Positions 46,080 through 58,440 of a DNA stretch of 64,000 nucleotides are shown here, piece after piece. Source of the stretch: Gigaspora rosea (taxonomy: Eukaryota; Glomeromycota; Glomeromycetes; Diversisporales; Gigasporaceae); NCBI GenBank assembly GCA_003550325.1, contig QKWP01000700.1:41500-105499 (forward strand). Reading direction: 5' to 3'. How positions within the stretch are numbered: position 1 is the first letter of the stretch; every line of letters starts with the position of its first letter. Below the pieces are notes generated by a model that made no database searches, was not told the DNA's origin, and saw only the letters and a program-made list of their open reading frames with translations. The translations under genes and the position numbers were made by a program.

Positions 46080-46571
46080 GTACTTACTTCTAACTTCAAA
46101 TCAGTTAGTCTGGATATATTAATTTATCCAGTATTAGGTACTATTATGGTTGTTCTCTTTTTGAAATTTATTTTTGACATAGATTCTTTTTTTTTTAGTA
46201 TAACTCTAATAGTCAAGTTGGTAGATTCTTTTTTCTAAAGGTCTTTGTTGTCTGATTTTCTGGTTTTAGTTTTTGATATTCTGGTTTTAGTAATACTATA
46301 AAAATCTTTGCTACCTCTTTACTCAGGACTTGCTAAACAGGATTCTGTTTCTTTGGTTCTTTGAATTTGTTTGTATAACAAATACACAACTATACCCAAA
46401 AGTCTCATTCAAGATAATGGAACCAAGACTATAGATAATATATCCAATTGATTAACAAGAAGTAGTTACCAAAGCACAAATCTATTTTTTAAAATATTAC
46501 TAATAGAATTTGAATCCTAAACCTGCTACTTGGGTAACAACTTACCAACTTCTCTAAATTATCATACTCTT

Positions 46572-47242
46572 AATAAAATTTTTTTATATTTAATTTTAAA
46601 AAAAAAACTATTGATATACTATATATATACAAGTACTAATTAATTAATTTGGCAAATCTATGTAATATATAAATCATTAACCAAAATTAAATCTAATTTA
46701 AGATTAGGGTTAGAATTAACTTTGGAATTGAAAAGAGTTATATAGTTTATAATAAAATTTTGCAAAAAATTTGTTTGTTAAAGCCCAAAAGTGATTTTAC
46801 AATCAAAATTTTAAGTTATCATATACAGCCACCTTTTTTTAATCCAAACAGGCTATTCCAAGAGAATTTGTTAAATATAAAAAAAATCTGGAATATAAAA
46901 TTTCTTTTTTTAAACTAAATACTAATAGAAATTTGGTATATAAAGAGTAACTAATAAAAAAAAATTTAATAAACCTGTTTGTTGTATAATCTGCCATATA
47001 GTATGATATATATTGTGTAAAAATTTATAAAAAAAAACTTCAAACAAAAACCTCTCACCATTTTATACTATTTTTTTCAATTTTTGTATTTTTTTAATTT
47101 TTGCATTTATTACCCATCGGGTTACTATTATCTAATCTGGGTTAGAGCACTAGTTTAATTAATATTATATAGAATAAATTTTATTCATAATACAATACAA
47201 AATAAATTTATTTAAATAAAAGATTATAAGATAAAGGGCAAA
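46572..47242. other. AT-rich intergenic
   Basis: No gene or clear repeat. A short TTTAAAAAAAAAACTATTG tract and (TA)n lie near 46600-46630. Confidence 0.35.
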
Positions 47243-47590
47243 GAGGAATAATTTGGTGAATTTTGATATCATAATCTAATAATTAAAATCAAATAGTTTT
47301 TATACCATTTGATTCATCTTGATGAGATGAATCAAATAGTACCAAGCTCACCTGGCTCTAACCACTGGGTCATATGATATTTTTGATTATTTTTTATATT
47401 TATACTCCTTTTAAGGATCACTTTTGTGCAATATATAATCAATAATATTTTGTGATCTAGTAATCAGAATCAACCAAACTTTATGTTATTCGATTCATCT
47501 CATCAAGACGAATTAAATGGTATAAAAATTATTCAATTCTGATCACTGGATCACATGAGATACCATCAATTCGCCAAATTACCCCTAATC
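47243..47590. mobile_element. Inverted-repeat MITE
   Basis: AGGAATAATTTGGTGAATTT at the left and ATCAATTCGCCAAATTACCC at the right. The inner 'TTGATTCATCTTGATGAGAT' blocks also pair. It shares the dyad vocabulary (ATTCGATTCATCTCAT) with the inner repeat at about 16087-16361. Confidence 0.55.
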
Positions 47591-47875
47591 TTTAAAATTT
47601 AAGCTTTTTGATACAATGTATAATTTATTTAATGTCACTTTAAAACAAGATGCTATATTACAAATTTTTATAAAAAAAGTTTTTAAATTAGTTATGTTAA
47701 CTTTGCCAAATTGTCCTTTTTTACTTTATGTACTAGTTTGGATCTGAAATATAGAAGTCTAACTCGTTCAAAAAATAAGCATTTGAATATTTATTTGTTC
47801 AATTTTTAATATTTAAATATTTGTTCAAAATTTTGAATATATATTCAAATATTCACTAAATATTCATTAAATATT
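47591..47875. other. AT-rich spacer
   Basis: It contains degenerate AATATT/TTCAAATATT repeats near 47775-47875. No gene. Confidence 0.4.
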
Positions 47876-48381
47876 GTGACGGCTGATGCTGATTTTGGCT
47901 GATGTTGAATATCATGTGACATTTTGGTCCGGAAATTGCAGATCGGAAAATTTCTAAACAAACATTCGCTTCATAAGAAACAACCTTTAGTGTTCTAACA
48001 AAAAGCTTTCCTTGAACAAATTTGCTAATACACCTGCTAACATTTGACCATATTGCAACCACTAACACTAACTTAAACGAAGATAAGTTCAATGACTACC
48101 ACAACATCATCATCAAAAACCACGTGACCAATGAAAAAAATTCTTTTGGTTCGTTTATGTTAGGGTTAGTGCCTAGAATTTAGAAGGTTAGAAGGTTATA
48201 TAGTAAAATTGTTTAGGAAAATTTTTTGTTAGTGCACAAAATGTAGTTTCTTATACAAAATTTTGAGAAATAAGCAGTTTTTGACAAATGACTGTTTGTT
48301 TTGAAATTTCCCGATCTGCAATTTCCGGACCAAAATGTCATGTGATCTTCAGCATCAGCCAAAATCAGCATCAGCCGTCAC
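47876..48381. mobile_element. 506-bp MITE with about 75-bp TIRs
   Basis: GTGACGGCTGATGCTGATTT at 47876 mirrors AAATCAGCATCAGCCGTCAC ending 48381. The arms continue through CATGTGACATTTTGGTCCGG and AAATTGCAGATCGG. AAATATT flanks both ends (47869-47875 and 48382-48388). The terminal words GGCTGAT and GATTTTGGCTGAT also occur at the ends of the 3.4-kb transposon at 51159-54566, so they may be related. Confidence 0.88.
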
Positions 48382-48541
48382 AAATATTAAATATATTTCA
48401 ATTTTAAAAAATTATATAACTATTTCATTTAAATTAGCCAATAAAATTGCAAATAAATTATTAAAAATAAAATAAAATTATAAATTCAAAATTACATATT
48501 GCCGCTAGCGATCATCACCGGTATGTAATTAATTGGCCCGG

Positions 48542-49712
48542 TGTTACTATCCGGTTGGGAAATATCAGACCCACCGGTAGAGCTATCGGGATAGTAAACG
48601 ATATTTACGAGTCAACAATAAAGAAATCTAAAAAGAGAATTATAAAGAAGTTAGAGTACTTTGGCGCAAAAGGAGTTGAATCAGGTGTAAGGGGTCAAAA
48701 AGGTGTGAATCAGTGTATAATTAAACAAAAGGGGTTATCTAACGATATCAATCGTTAATCAGCAGAAACAATTAAAACAATACAGCAGTTAAATAAATCT
48801 ATCTATAGTCTTAAATGTATTATCAATAAAACAATCAAATATCGGTATATCGATATGTGTATCAGTAGCAATATTAATATAATCAGATAAACAAATAAAA
48901 CAAATAACAAATAAATAAAACAGCTGCGTAATGCTAACAAGCAGTGTTGAGAATTCAATAATAAAAGTGTATATAAGTTGCTTTCGGCTTTGAAATGCCT
49001 ACTAACTTATATGGGGTCAAGGTTTATTATTTAACAAAGGATCAGATCGAAGTCTGAAGTTTTTATTGAAGGCAGAATTCGAGCCTTTAAATACATATTT
49101 TCAGATACATAAATTAATTACAGTACTCTATTCAAGAAAACTTTTACTCGCGTCAACTTATTTTTAGAATCATTCGATTTTTTTCAATACCAATCCCTTT
49201 ATTAATTACATTAATTTCAACCACACTTTTGCCTGATTTAAAAGTTCCGTCTGTGAAGATGAAATTTTGAAATATATCAGCAGATTCCTAAAAATATTTG
49301 AATGCCTTGGGGCATCCAAGATAGGCTAAATATTCAAGTGTCGCTATGAGACACGTACTGAAGACTTCTTATTCAAGCGTGTTGGTGTAAACGGAGGCCA
49401 GGTAATGGCAGTTAATCCATCTTCCGATCAATTATCGCATCTATAAAAGACTTTGATCCAATCTTTAGTATAATGTCCCAATAAAGTAATAAGAAATGAT
49501 ATATATACATATAACAAAATAGGAAATAACAGAGATATGTATATAATAACAAATAAAGAAACAGTAAAGAATATTCATATGTCAATCAGTCATCGATCAA
49601 ATCGATGATCAGGGTTTGCAGTTTAAGAGTTCAGGGTGATTGATATAATTTAATTATAGGATACTGATAGGGCTATCAAAAAAGAAAAATTTTTAATTTT
49701 TCAAGTGTAACA
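48542..49712 (-). repeat. 3' LTR of the gypsy fossil
   Basis: Bounded by TGTTAC at 48542 and GTAACA at 49712, the inverted TG...CA ends of an LTR (1171 bp). It matches 58818-59151 at its outer part. An open frame shared by both LTRs (around 48555-48758) is a by-product of this repeat. Confidence 0.88.
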
Positions 49713-49727
49713 AACTCCCCTACTTAA
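49713..49727 (-). other. Polypurine tract
   Basis: TTAAGTAGGGGAGTT on the minus strand abuts the 3' LTR, the usual place for plus-strand DNA priming in LTR elements. Confidence 0.7.
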
Positions 49728-49879
49728 TTATCGAGCTTCTGCGAGATATAAAGACCCGGACTACTATCAATCTGATTCTTTGGAGGATGATATAACTTCA
49801 AACGATTACCATGGTACTTCTGTTTCAGCACCTTATCGTCCATGGTCCTAAGTTTATAAACACCATTAACAAGAGCATC

Positions 49880-50950
49880 ATGGATGTAAAAAGGTCCCTC
49901 TCATTTTTCTTTCAGTTTATCCTTATGGGTTCCTTCTAGAAATGATTTATAATGAAGGACTTGATCTCCTATGGTATAGCTTTCAATGGTATATTTCTGG
50001 TCATAGCACTTCTTCTGGCGTAATTGGGCTTTTTCAGTTCTTTCCTGTGCTTTTCTTTGAATTTCTGGTATATCTCCTAATAATAACGCAACTCTTCGGA
50101 GAATGTTGAACTGCAAGTCTCTTTTGTTCGAAGAGGGTGGTAATTTTAATTTAGCGACTTCTCTGGGAAGAATAGTGTCCCTCCCGTAGAGCAGATAGAA
50201 GGGCTTATAACCCGTCACTGCATGTCGGATGGGCGATAGGCAAAGAGTGTGGAAGAAATAAATTGATCCCAATCAAGATGAAATTGGATGGATACTTGGA
50301 TAAAACTTCACAAAGGGTCCGGTTGAAACGCTCGACCAAACCATTTGTCTGGGGTAATATGCAGTTGAATACCTATGCTGGAATTGAAGTTGGTCACAGA
50401 TATGATCGACCAATTTGTTGGCAAAATGTTTTCCTTGGTCTAATAAGAGTTCTTTAGGACTACCATGCCGACAAATAACGTCTTCAATTAAGAAAGTGGC
50501 GACAGCAAAGGCAGTTGCTTCTGATAGAGCGTGTGCTTCCAGCCATTTAGTGAGATACTCTGTAGCAACGACAATATATTTCTTTTCAGATTTGGTGGAA
50601 ACTAAGGGTCCAACAATGTCAATCCCTATACGATCGAAGGGTTAACCAATCTTAATCAGGTAAAAGGGTTCACGTGTTCGAGGTTTTTCTCTTCGTTGGC
50701 AAGCATCGCAGGACCTTATATACTCCTTAATATCTTCTCCCATCTGCGGCAAAAGAATCTGTAGGAAATTCGCTAGAGAGTAGAATAAAATTAAAATGTC
50801 CGGACAAAGGATCTGAGTGCATACTAAAAAGAATAGCAGGGACTTCATGGGGTAACAGTACTTGAAGAAGTCGGTGAGGGGGTTGTCGCAATTTTTTAAA
50901 CAGTAGATTGTAATCAACGATATAATGTCTTGTTTGGGTAATTAAACGTT
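49880..50950 (-). pseudogene. Gypsy integrase region (fossil)
   Basis: The zinc-binding N-terminus and core are recognisable: HSDPLSGHF-like text, DIKEYIRSCDACQRREKPRT near 50680-50745, and the C-terminal part near 49901-50272 with GYKPFYLLYGRDTILP and QKKCYD. The copy is broken. No chromodomain was recognised. Confidence 0.8.
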
Positions 50951-51550
50951 TTTGTTTTGGGGTTCTACAGTAATTGGGTTGGTAAGATAATCAAAAAATG
51001 GTTTATAAAGTTCAGGATCCATTGTAGTGATATTTTGACGAGATAAAGAAATATAACAAAAAATGTAAATTGTAGTAAAAATGATAAATAAAAAAAGAAA
51101 TACTGATAGTTGATAACGAAAAGGGGGATTTGTGACCGATAGTCAGAAGAGAAGCCGTATGGGCTGATAGGGGCTGATTTCTGTGACATTTGCGAATAAC
51201 ATGATTAAGATTTTCAAAATTTGTACAACAATTTTCACCAATCATATAGCTTAGGTGATTTTTTCGAATAACATTGTTAAAATCTTAATGATCGTCTTTT
51301 TTTTTTAGCCAATGAAGAACCGTTAGAGATGAGTTGGAGATGAATTGGAGATGAGTTAATAAGCTGGAGATGAGATAGAGATGAGTTTCGGTTGTGAATT
51401 TATAAAAAGTAGAATTTAAACCAACATAATATTTTGTTATATATTTGTATATTAAACATACTAAACAAATATTTTTAACCTTTATATCTTAAATAGTAAC
51501 GAAACTTTCACTGCTCACAATTTATTGACACCTTCCTGTTGAACATATAT

Positions 51551-53768
51551 TCTGTGCTGCCAATAGTATAATTAGTCCATTAAGCAAACAACTGGAATTC
51601 AAAGAACGAAATGCCACAATACCACCTAGCTCAAAAAAACGAAATGCCTTTTCGGCCCGTTACTCGCCAGTAGATGATTCAACCCGATACCCTCTTCAAG
51701 AAATTCAGCAGCAACAAAATACACCAACCAATTCTTTGAAAGTATTTGATAACTATCCGAATATTTTTGTAACCCGATTTGATGGAAATCAAAAAAAAAA
51801 TATCTTTACAAAGTTTTTCATCTTGGTTAAACAAACTCAGCGAAGCTGTTACCTAATTCCCAATGAATATTTAGTTGGTATTAAGATTCGAGGTGTAGAC
51901 ATTATTGCTGAAACTCGATACGATTCTAATGACAAAGTAAGGTATACATTAAATTGGAATAATAATAATGGGGAAAAACAATCTGTATCGAGCGATAAGT
52001 CTACAAGCAATGTAGCGACTTTATTTTTACAAGTCTGTATCTAATTAATTTAATAATTTTTTTAATATTTATGTATTAAACTTACTATATATTGTTATAA
52101 AATTAGAAATTAAATCAAAATAATAAATCAGCATTTTCTGGTATAGTTCTTTTTGGATTTGATCTTGAATGTTTAGAAACAAGACAAGTTAATGATAACC
52201 AACATCAAGTTCAAATTCAAAAAAATAAACCTTTCTATCTGCTTAAATCTGAATCACAAAAAAAACAACTCCAAGCAATGGCATGTAATATTCAAAGTGG
52301 AATTGAATCCATGATTAATTTATATAATTTTTATAATACGGAAGTAGAAAATGTAAATTTAAATATAAATAGGTCACCTGTAAGATTGCAAAATAAAAAA
52401 GAAACCAAATTACAAACTTTAGACTCAATAGTCCGGGCTTGTGATGAGCTATTAATTTCTTGTGATGGATATCGTCGGCTTGCGGCTGTTATGCCTGAAA
52501 TGGAGCGTGGATATAAAGTTAAAGAACGTCAACAAGAAATAACACGAATCATGAGTAATATAATTCCAGTATATGCAGTTCAAATAAATTCTCCGACTTC
52601 AAATAGAGCCTATCATTTACTTAAAGATATTTAAAATGTTTTAATTCCTAGATTAGCTTACAAAAACCTGTCAATATTAAAAATAGGGGTCGTTGTACAT
52701 ATTAAATTAAGTGGTGATGGACGGCAGGTCGGCAAACATCACAATCATGTAATGTTTTCGGCCTGTATATTAAATCAACATAAAGCGGTTTTAAGTCCAT
52801 CAAACCAGCACTGCATTTTTCTTTATACTAGTGTAGAACAATACGAGTCCCTTCAACAAGCTTTTGTTCTTTTAATTGAAGAATTATCAACTTTAAATAC
52901 AGAAGGGCTTACGGATTCGAATAACAATCATTGGCCAATTAAATTTTGGTTTTGCTCAGATTGGAAGTTCATGTCACTAGTGCTTGGTCTCAAAGGACCG
53001 ACTACAATTTATTTCTGTTTGTATTGCAATTGTAGAAATAGTGACTGGTGGAATATGGATTTAGATTATGAGAATTCGTGTAATACTCAAAGTCACAAGA
53101 ATTTAGACCTTTTACTATTTTTAGAAAATCAACATTGTATTCCAGATGAGTTACATGTAATACTTTGTATTACTGAAGTTTTACTTGAATGTCTTTTTTT
53201 AGAATTAGCAACCGAACCCGAATTTAATAAGCGATCCAAAAATTGTATTAATGAAACAATATGGAAATGAATTGAATTAACAATTCATTCTCTTGGTATT
53301 AATATATTTAAATTTAAAGAACCAGAAAATTCAAAAGGAAAATGGCGTTGGACATCGTTAATGGGGCCAGATAAACTGGTTCTTTTAGAAAAATTTCCTG
53401 TCGAATTATTTGTTCCAGGAGAACGAGGAAAGGAAATACGAATGCTTTGGCAAGAGTTTTATTTTTTATATCAAACAATGCATAGAACCGATTTGAATGA
53501 CGAAGATATTATTAAGTTTAGAACTTTAGCACGAGAGTGGGTTAGAAAGTTTTGTCGACCAACAATAGAAAATAAAGAAAGCGAAATTTTACAAAAAGGG
53601 CTGTATCAACGCGATGATGTTACACCTTATATGCATGTACTTGCATGCTATATTCCAAAATTTATGAAGTTTCTTAAAACGAAAAATTTATGTTTACTAT
53701 GGTTTTCGTGTTCGGGCATCGAAAAAAAAACTATGAGCACGTTCAATTGTTTTACGGAGGCACTATGA
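51551..53768 (+). pseudogene. Transposase-like protein (RAG1/Transib-like layout?), two in-frame stops
   Basis: Exon one (about 51551-52036, N-terminus not found) and exon two (52132-53768) are joined by a 95-bp intron (GTATCT...CAG). Exon two is one continuous frame apart from TAA at 52632-52634 and TGA at 53268-53270, so decay is slight. Motifs in order: IKLSGDGRQVGKHHN (near 52704-52745), FWFCSDWKFMSLVLG (near 52943-52987), CLYCNCRNSDWW (53018-53053), then DELHVILCITEVLLECL (53146-53196). Asp, then Asp-x-Lys, then CxxC, then LH resembles the order in Transib and RAG1 transposases; the equivalence is my inference. The family, by recall, is common in glomeromycotan genomes and also occurs in cnidarians, usually unannotated. 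Confidence 0.6.
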
Positions 53769-54183
53769 TGGGTGGTGGAAATTCTAAACCTGCAGCCACG
53801 AAATATGTTCATATGAAAATCAACAACTTTATTATCTTAATAACGAAACACTTCTAGCTTACTCTAAAAAAATCATAAATTTAAAAAAAAAATAAATTTT
53901 AAATTACAACGATGTTTCGTTTACAAACTTCAAATATAAACTTTAAAAGTTCATAAGTTTATGAATAAATTTGCTCATTATGTGTTTCTTTAGCTGTTTG
54001 TTCTTCTCAAAAGAACCCAAACTCAGCTTTGACCATTTGTAACGTTTTAAGATCCTTCTTTTCAGTTATTACTTTAATCTTGCTTCCCGTCTGTGTTTGT
54101 TTTTCTTCCCAACCAGGATGCGCAAAAATATAGCCAATTTTTTGGTACCCATTTACTCCTTTATATATGCATTTGTATTTCCG

Positions 54184-54489
54184 CTAGGCTGGCCAGTATT
54201 CAAAACTTGGCTCGTGATGGAATACATAGAAAAAAAGATTCTCAGGACAATGTATAGTGAATTGTTTGAAACTTCGGATGGATCGGTGAGTATGAAGATG
54301 CGATTTTACATTTGCAAGAAAAACTAAGCGAAGTTGGTATAAACACCAACTAGAAGGAAGTTCAAACCCAGAACTATGAGGTACCACATGGTTATTTAAG
54401 TATTTTTTTGCTTTGTGAGATAATAGAGACTTTTTGGTTGAATAAGTTTTAGGACATAAAAGACAATAAAAGGATTTTGACGAAGACAT
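54184..54489 (-). CDS. C2H2 zinc-finger ORF of the inserted transposon
   Basis: MSSSKSFYCLLCPKTYSTKK opens a 101-aa ORF. The finger is CxxC (residues 9 and 12), then H25 and a more distant H34, so its spacing is loose. A second His-rich patch SHLHTHRSIRSFKQ follows. It runs towards the transposase gene from the other end of the same element, inside its inverted termini. It probably continues downstream in decayed form (QKIGYIFAHPGWEEK near 54112-54156). It could be a DNA-binding accessory protein for element ends. Confidence 0.5.
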   Translation of the reverse strand: MSSSKSFYCLLCPKTYSTKKSLLSHKAKKYLNNHVVPHSSGFELPSSWCLYQLRLVFLANVKSHLHTHRSIRSFKQFTIHCPENLFFYVFHHEPSFEYWPA

Positions 54490-54569
54490 TATTGGATTGT
54501 CAGATTAGTGTAACTACTGTGATATCACATTTTTATATCATGTAAATCAGCCAAAATCGGCCCATATGC

Positions 54570-55070
54570 AATTTTAGGAAATATCAGATGGTTCAGAAAT
54601 TTGAGACAAGGAATCGGCATTAGTATGTTGTCTGCCAGCTCGGTGTTTAATGGTAAAGTCAAATTCTTGTAGAGATAAAATCCAACAGGCCACACGTCCT
54701 CAAGGAAGTTTTTGATTAATCAAAAATTTGAGAGCCAAATGGTCAGTAATCAAGGTGAATCAGGTGCTGTGAAAATACTAACGGAAGTAGGTCACTGCCT
54801 ATATAACGGCTAAACATTCTTGTTCTGTGACCAAATAATTCTTTTCTGCTGAAGTTAAAGTTCGACTGGCATATGAGATAACACTCTCTCTACCTTGAAC
54901 ATCCTTTTGGAAGAGAATAGCACCGATAGCAATTCCCGAAGCATCAGTAAACAACAAAAATTCTTGGTCAAAATTCAGATAAGCAAGTACAGGGGTGGAA
55001 GTAAGTTTCTCCTTTAAATAATTGAAAGGCTTCTTGTTGTGAAATGGTCCAGATATAATTTTTTTCTTTC
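54570..55070 (-). pseudogene. Gypsy RNase H region (fossil)
   Basis: The minus strand shows the RNase H start (FTDASGIAIGAILFQKD), SYASRTLTSAEKNY and the end EFDFTIKHRAGRQHTNADSL. Its family position is between reverse transcriptase and integrase. Broken. Confidence 0.8.
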
Positions 55071-55950
55071 TTCAAAAGAAGGTTAAGGGGAGCCGCAAGT
55101 TTTGAGAAATCTTCGATGAATCTACGGTAGTAGGAAGCAACCCTAAAAATCCATAGAGTTGCCGGAAGGTCATAGGGACAAGAAAATTTCGGACTGCTTC
55201 AACTTTCTTAGGGTCGGTCGAAATTCCTTGAGCATTAACAATATACCTGAGAAACTTAAGCTCTCTTTTTGCAAAGTGACACTTATGGGGATTTAATTTC
55301 AAACCAGCCTCATCGAGACATCTAAAAACTTCCCTCAAATGCTAGAAGTGCTCATTAAAACTTGACGAAAAAATATTAATATCATTAAGATATAATGACA
55401 AATTTCCCGTTAATACCTTGAAAAATTTGATCCATTAAACGTTAAAATGTGGCCGGGGCATTCGTCAAGCCAAAAGGCATAACGTTAAATTCAAAAGTCC
55501 CCAAGTGACAAATGAAGGCCGTCTTTTCTCGGTCCTTAGAATCCACTTCTATCTGCCAGTATCCACTAGCTAAGTCCAGGGATGTGTACCATGAAGAATT
55601 TTTGAGAGTATTGAGAAGGTTATTAATAATCGACAAAGGATAATTATCCTTTTTGGTCACCGTATTAAGTTTCCTATAGTCGATACAGAATCGAATTTTA
55701 TCTTTTTGTTTGACCAGTACCACAGGGAAAAACCAAGGGCTGGATGAAGGTTGAATGATATCACCCACCAGCATATCGGCAATTTCATTTTCCAAAAAAT
55801 CTTTTTCCATTGGTAAAGTCCAATAGGCCTTTTGTTTAACCGAAGGGGCTTTAGTAGTAACAATTTTATGCATGACTAAACTAGTCCTTTCTAAATCCTG
55901 CGGAGTCCAGGCAAAAAGGTCTCTATGCTCAAGAATAAACTCATGCACAC
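55071..55950 (-). pseudogene. Gypsy reverse transcriptase region (fossil)
   Basis: Canonical motifs include FCIDYRKLNTVTKKDNYPL, SLDLASGYWQIEVD and MPFGLTNAPATF, followed in order by GLKLNPHKCHFAKRELKFL. Broken. Confidence 0.88.
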
Positions 55951-56575
55951 TATCTCGAGCTTCTTCTTCAATCAGTCCTATATCTAGTTTGAAAATTGAC
56001 TCGAGATGTTCATCAAAGAAATCTTCTGGTCTTCCTTGAGACTTTCTTTCTTAGTTTCAGAAACGTACTCATTGTTATCATTCTGATAGTCATCGTCACT
56101 GTTTATTTTCCACATGCTTCGTAAACACCCCGTCCTTCAGAAACAAAATTATATAGAGAAACAGCATCTTCTTCATCTGAGTCATCATAATAATCAGGTG
56201 GAAGTTCAGGGAGACCGATAAGAGTATCATTGGAGTCATCAGAAAGGAACTGTTTATCAGAATTTAAAGTAAAATCCGAAGGATTATAAAATTAAGAAAT
56301 GTCCTCCTCTTCTAAAAATCTGTACAGCCATTCTTCTAGCTCTTCTTCTTTGTATTCATTCTCAACCTCCTCTTCCTCATCTATTTCAAGTTCATCTTCA
56401 TCCACTTTCTCCTTTTCATTCCCAGTTTTTGGGTTATAGTTTTCTTGTATTGGATTATGCTGTATTCGGCAAAATTCAACCGGAACTATAATTTTTTCAT
56501 TCTCCCAATGCAGAGCCATTTCGGAAGTATTATAATCTATTTTTGTATGGACTTTAGATAACTAATCGTTTCCGA

Positions 56576-57064
56576 CTATAGCCTGATATGATAGGGCGTC
56601 TGTAATGACAACATCATCGGAATTTTTACTCCTCCCACAAAAAATGGAAAATTAGAAATTTCTCCAATAGCATGTTTGTTCTGACCGTTAACATTAACTA
56701 TATTGATGGTAGAAGGCCTTTCAACTTTAACACCTAGTTCACTTAACAAATGAGAAGAGACAACACTCCTGAAAGAACTACTATCCACTATGAGTGGAAT
56801 AATTTTATTATAAACAACTGCGTCACAGTATAAGGCCGTAGAGGTAGGGGTTGGCTGGAGATTGACAAAAGTCCAGAACTTCCTCTTGGTGATAACTTTC
56901 TTTCGAAGCCCTTGAACCAATTGCGTGCGCATTGCAGGAACCGACCGGAGTAATTGTCCGAAAGTAATATTGGCTATTTTGTCTCGGATATCAGCCACAA
57001 TGGAGTAGGGGTACAAGGGCCAATATTTGTAGAGGATCATTGAGGATTTTCTTTTTTCAGACAA
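56576..57064 (-). pseudogene. Gypsy aspartic protease region (fossil)
   Basis: The context IIPLIVDSSSFRSVVS and the following hydrophobic block mark a retropepsin-like domain between gag and reverse transcriptase. An acidic Glu-rich linker (56292-56519) follows. Broken. Confidence 0.65.
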
Positions 57065-57879
57065 TCTAAGCCCAATTGGTCTTGGTCTGAGATAGAGGAT
57101 TCGTCACTGTCTCAGTTGGGCGCACAGTTTTCTTTTTCTGGCCTCTTGAACCGAACTTTCCGCAGTTCATCATCTCTTGAGCCGGGTAAATTGACTAGGC
57201 CATTCACTTTCTTCTTTTGCCATGAACATCCGGTCATCTTCATGAAGGTTCAAAAAAGTATGAGCATTATTGGGCGCAGCTCCGTCATAACCATTTCCAT
57301 TATTATTGATGGGGCCGGAGGGTTGGGTCGACGCTAACTATTTTGGTTTACAGGGATCGCATTGCTACTAGTAGCCATAGCTCCAGAATTATTAGGTGGC
57401 AGTAAAGGCTTCTCCAAGTTTAACAATAGCCTCTTCGGTTTTAGAAGGAGCTTGGACCGGAGAAGTGACCGTTGCAGGAGGGGTTACAAGAAATGGTTGC
57501 TGTGGCATGGAAGTGGAAGCAGGTAAATAAGGATTATAATAATAAGGGTTTTGTTTAAAAGAATTTTTGAACGCTTTAGCACGTTCATATATAGCAGTTA
57601 GAGAGTTAAGTAAAAATGGGCAACTGAAGTAGAAAGTTCAGGACGAAGTCCATTAATAAACATTTGGGCTTTTGCACTTTCAGGATATCGATATCCACCA
57701 GCTTCAACACGGCAGAGCAATTCTTCTACAGCCACGTGATAAGAATCAATATCCTCACTTATCCCTTGTTTCCTCTGAGTGAGTTGAGCAAACCATTTAC
57801 TCTTAAGGGCCGGTGTCCTGAAGTGGACTATGAAGGATGGTCGAAAACTTATATCGAGGTTGAGACGGTCATTCTATCG

Positions 57880-58440
57880 ATCAATAGGGGCCAACTGAGC
57901 CTGATTAGTGACCTACCAAATGGCGGCGGCACCTTTAAGTTTAGGTACAATTACCGGAATTTTCCTAGCGTCCTGCACCTGGTTGGCTTCAAAAGCTTTC
58001 TTCACATCTTCCAACCACAAAATTGGGTCCTGTTCTCCAGCCAAAAACTCAGGATAGTGGACCAAGTTCAACTCACAATACTGCACAGGAATATTAATAG
58101 CAGGTATATTGATTTGAGGTACTGGAGCAGCTTGCAACTAAATAACGAGATTTCCAATTTGTTGTGCGAAAAGGGCCATGGGGTCAGGTCGACCGTTAGC
58201 AATAGGATTAGCAATGGCGATAGGAACTTGGGGTTGAGGAACTTCAACATTCTCGTTATCATCATTGTCAGCCAAAAAATTATCAAGGTCTTCATTGAAA
58301 TTGTCGTAATCCATATCGACTGATTCGTTTTCTTTTGTATCTTCTTTGAGATTATCGGGATTATTAAGTGGATCTCGATTAAACCTATAGGTTTCTTGAT
58401 ATGTAGTTAGGAACTAGTTACAAGGGTAGGAAAATCCTTG
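57880..58440 (-). pseudogene. Gypsy gag region (fossil)
   Basis: Text such as YPEFLAGEQDPILWLEDVKK and KAFEANQVQDARKIPVIVPK is the retrotransposon gag core. It is preceded by an acidic N-terminus. Broken. Confidence 0.75.

Larger units (their letters stand above)
44235..46571 (-). mobile_element. Old SINE copy split by nested insertions
   Basis: Outer parts match the 10410-11172 copy (GTACAACTAGC..., CTTGGTAGAGCAGTACCTG) and the tRNA-headed SINE at 36672-37725 (GCTACCTCTTTACTCAGGAC near 46310, then a decayed box B GAATTTGAATCCT near 46503 and 'CTACTTGGGTAACAACTTAC'). The middle is interrupted by a MITE (44713-44880) and a hAT-like element (44925-46079). It is more diverged and AT-shifted than the 36.7-kb copy, hence older. 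Confidence 0.7.
51159..54566. mobile_element. DNA transposon inserted in gypsy, two convergent genes
   Basis: TATGGGCTGATAGGGGCTGA at 51159 mirrors TCAGCCAAAATCGGCCCATA ending 54566 (imperfect inverted termini). It lies between the gypsy RNase H and integrase regions. It carries a DDE-like transposase candidate (51551-53768, plus) and a C2H2 zinc-finger ORF (54184-54489, minus). No clear target duplication was seen. The superfamily is unsettled. Confidence 0.7.

Noticed and set aside
48555-48758. 67-codon ORF repeated at 58831-59034 as a possible duplicated gene
   Set aside because: Both copies lie at the same offset in the two LTRs of the gypsy fossil; similarity comes from the LTR pair.
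57116-58323. Plus-strand ORFs of 73 and 219 codons
   Set aside because: They are antisense shadows of the gypsy gag region, with no domain of their own.
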